From NCBI GenBank assembly GCA_017828935.1, contig JAGAUG010000044.1:1-5263 (forward strand): DNA of 5,263 bases. The letters are read 5' to 3'. This DNA comes from Oscillospiraceae bacterium. Lineage in GTDB: Bacteria; Bacillota; Clostridia; Oscillospirales; Ruminococcaceae. A model generated the notes under the pieces. The model was not told the origin of the DNA and did not search any database. It saw only the letters and a program-made list of their open reading frames with translations. The position numbers and the translations under genes were made by a program. Positions 5,156 to 5,263 of the stretch are shown in pieces (within the stretch, counting starts at the first letter, position 1; every line of letters starts with the position of its first letter).

Positions 5156-5263
5156 CATTGTTATTTCGGCTTCGGTAGGAAAATATATGTAGTATTCTTT
5201 TTCTGAATCGATTAAAGTTGCGATAACCGTATACTGTTCGTTTTAAGACTTTTATTTGATTAT
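5139..5263 (-). CDS. ISL3-family transposase, C-terminal 40 residues (5' end outside window)
   Basis: On the minus strand an open frame enters from the window edge (first full codon at 5261) and ends at TAA (5139-5141). It reads NQIKVLKRTVYGYRNF, then NRFRKRILHIFSY, then a short polar tail NNNEKEVA. The block N-x-IK-x-x-KR-x-x-YGYRNF-x-x-F-x-x-RI is the characteristic C-terminus of ISL3-family (DDE_Tnp_ISL3, IS204/IS1001/IS1096/IS1165-type) transposases, which catalyse movement of the element. The catalytic DDE residues and the zinc-finger N-terminus would be upstream, beyond the window. The frame is undisturbed over the visible part. The terminal inverted repeat follows 48 nt after the stop. 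Confidence 0.85.
   Translation of the reverse strand, partial: NQIKVLKRTVYGYRNFNRFRKRILHIFSYRSRNNNEKEVA

Larger units (their letters stand above)
5076..5263 (-). mobile_element. ISL3-family insertion sequence, transposase-3' end (continues beyond window)
   Basis: The element end begins at 5076 with GGTTCTTTGTCAAAAG, which resembles the GG-starting terminal inverted repeats of the ISL3 family. Inside it are a short palindrome CAGG/CCTG (5094-5097, 5106-5109), a terminator hairpin (5125-5155), and the 3' end of a minus-strand transposase reading frame. ISL3 elements usually make 8-bp target duplications; the eight bases outside the end are AAAAATAT (5068-5075), to be compared with the far end. 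Only about 190 bp of the element is visible, so intactness cannot be judged. Confidence 0.75.

Overview
The window is very A+T-rich DNA from a low-GC Gram-positive bacterium, most likely a member of the Clostridia. The evidence is a two-strand layout of bacterial housekeeping genes, AGGAG/AGGTG-type ribosome binding sites, sigma-A-type promoters with extended -10 boxes, a DUF1540 protein, a NFACT/RqcH protein, and an intergenic repeat resembling one I remember from Oscillospiraceae-type genomes. Every stop codon seen is TAA, and Trp is read from TGG, so the code is not that of Mycoplasma. A reduced or host-associated relative (for example an endosymbiotic Oscillospiraceae lineage) would fit the base composition, but that is inference.

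Layout. (1) 1-2233, plus strand: the 3' end of rqcH (NFACT RNA-binding domain), then a 59-nt A+T-rich spacer with a 13-bp tandem repeat, then a complete uvrC starting at TTG. (2) 2230-3691, minus strand: a small cysteine-rich DUF1540 protein whose stop overlaps the uvrC stop, a hairpin that looks like a bidirectional terminator (2465-2515), and a complete sbcD without an adjacent sbcC. (3) 3692-3846: a divergent intergenic region with a readable plus-strand promoter. (4) 3847-4956, plus strand: a 91-aa two-helix membrane protein of unknown function, then a strongly promoted secreted and membrane-anchored leucine-rich-repeat protein. The latter carries a five-copy 18-bp coding repeat and a sortase-like C-terminus. 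(5) 4957-5263: no gene is listed here at first sight, but it holds a degenerate clostridial-type intergenic repeat (about 4984-5046). The terminal inverted repeat of an ISL3-family insertion sequence starts at 5076. Inside it are a plus-strand terminator hairpin and the last 40 codons of the ISL3 transposase on the minus strand, which runs off the window.

How it fits together. rqcH (rescue of stalled large ribosomal subunits), uvrC (nucleotide excision repair) and sbcD (hairpin/double-strand-end nuclease) are ordinary maintenance genes. The accessory part is 3847-5263: a cell-surface protein with slippage-prone repeats, next to a repeat element and an insertion sequence. The insertion sequence appears to supply the terminator for the surface-protein transcript. 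I see no defence system, CRISPR array, tRNA or rRNA. I do not see convincing evidence of a wholly new system; the surface-protein/repeat/IS block is the part most worth a second look.
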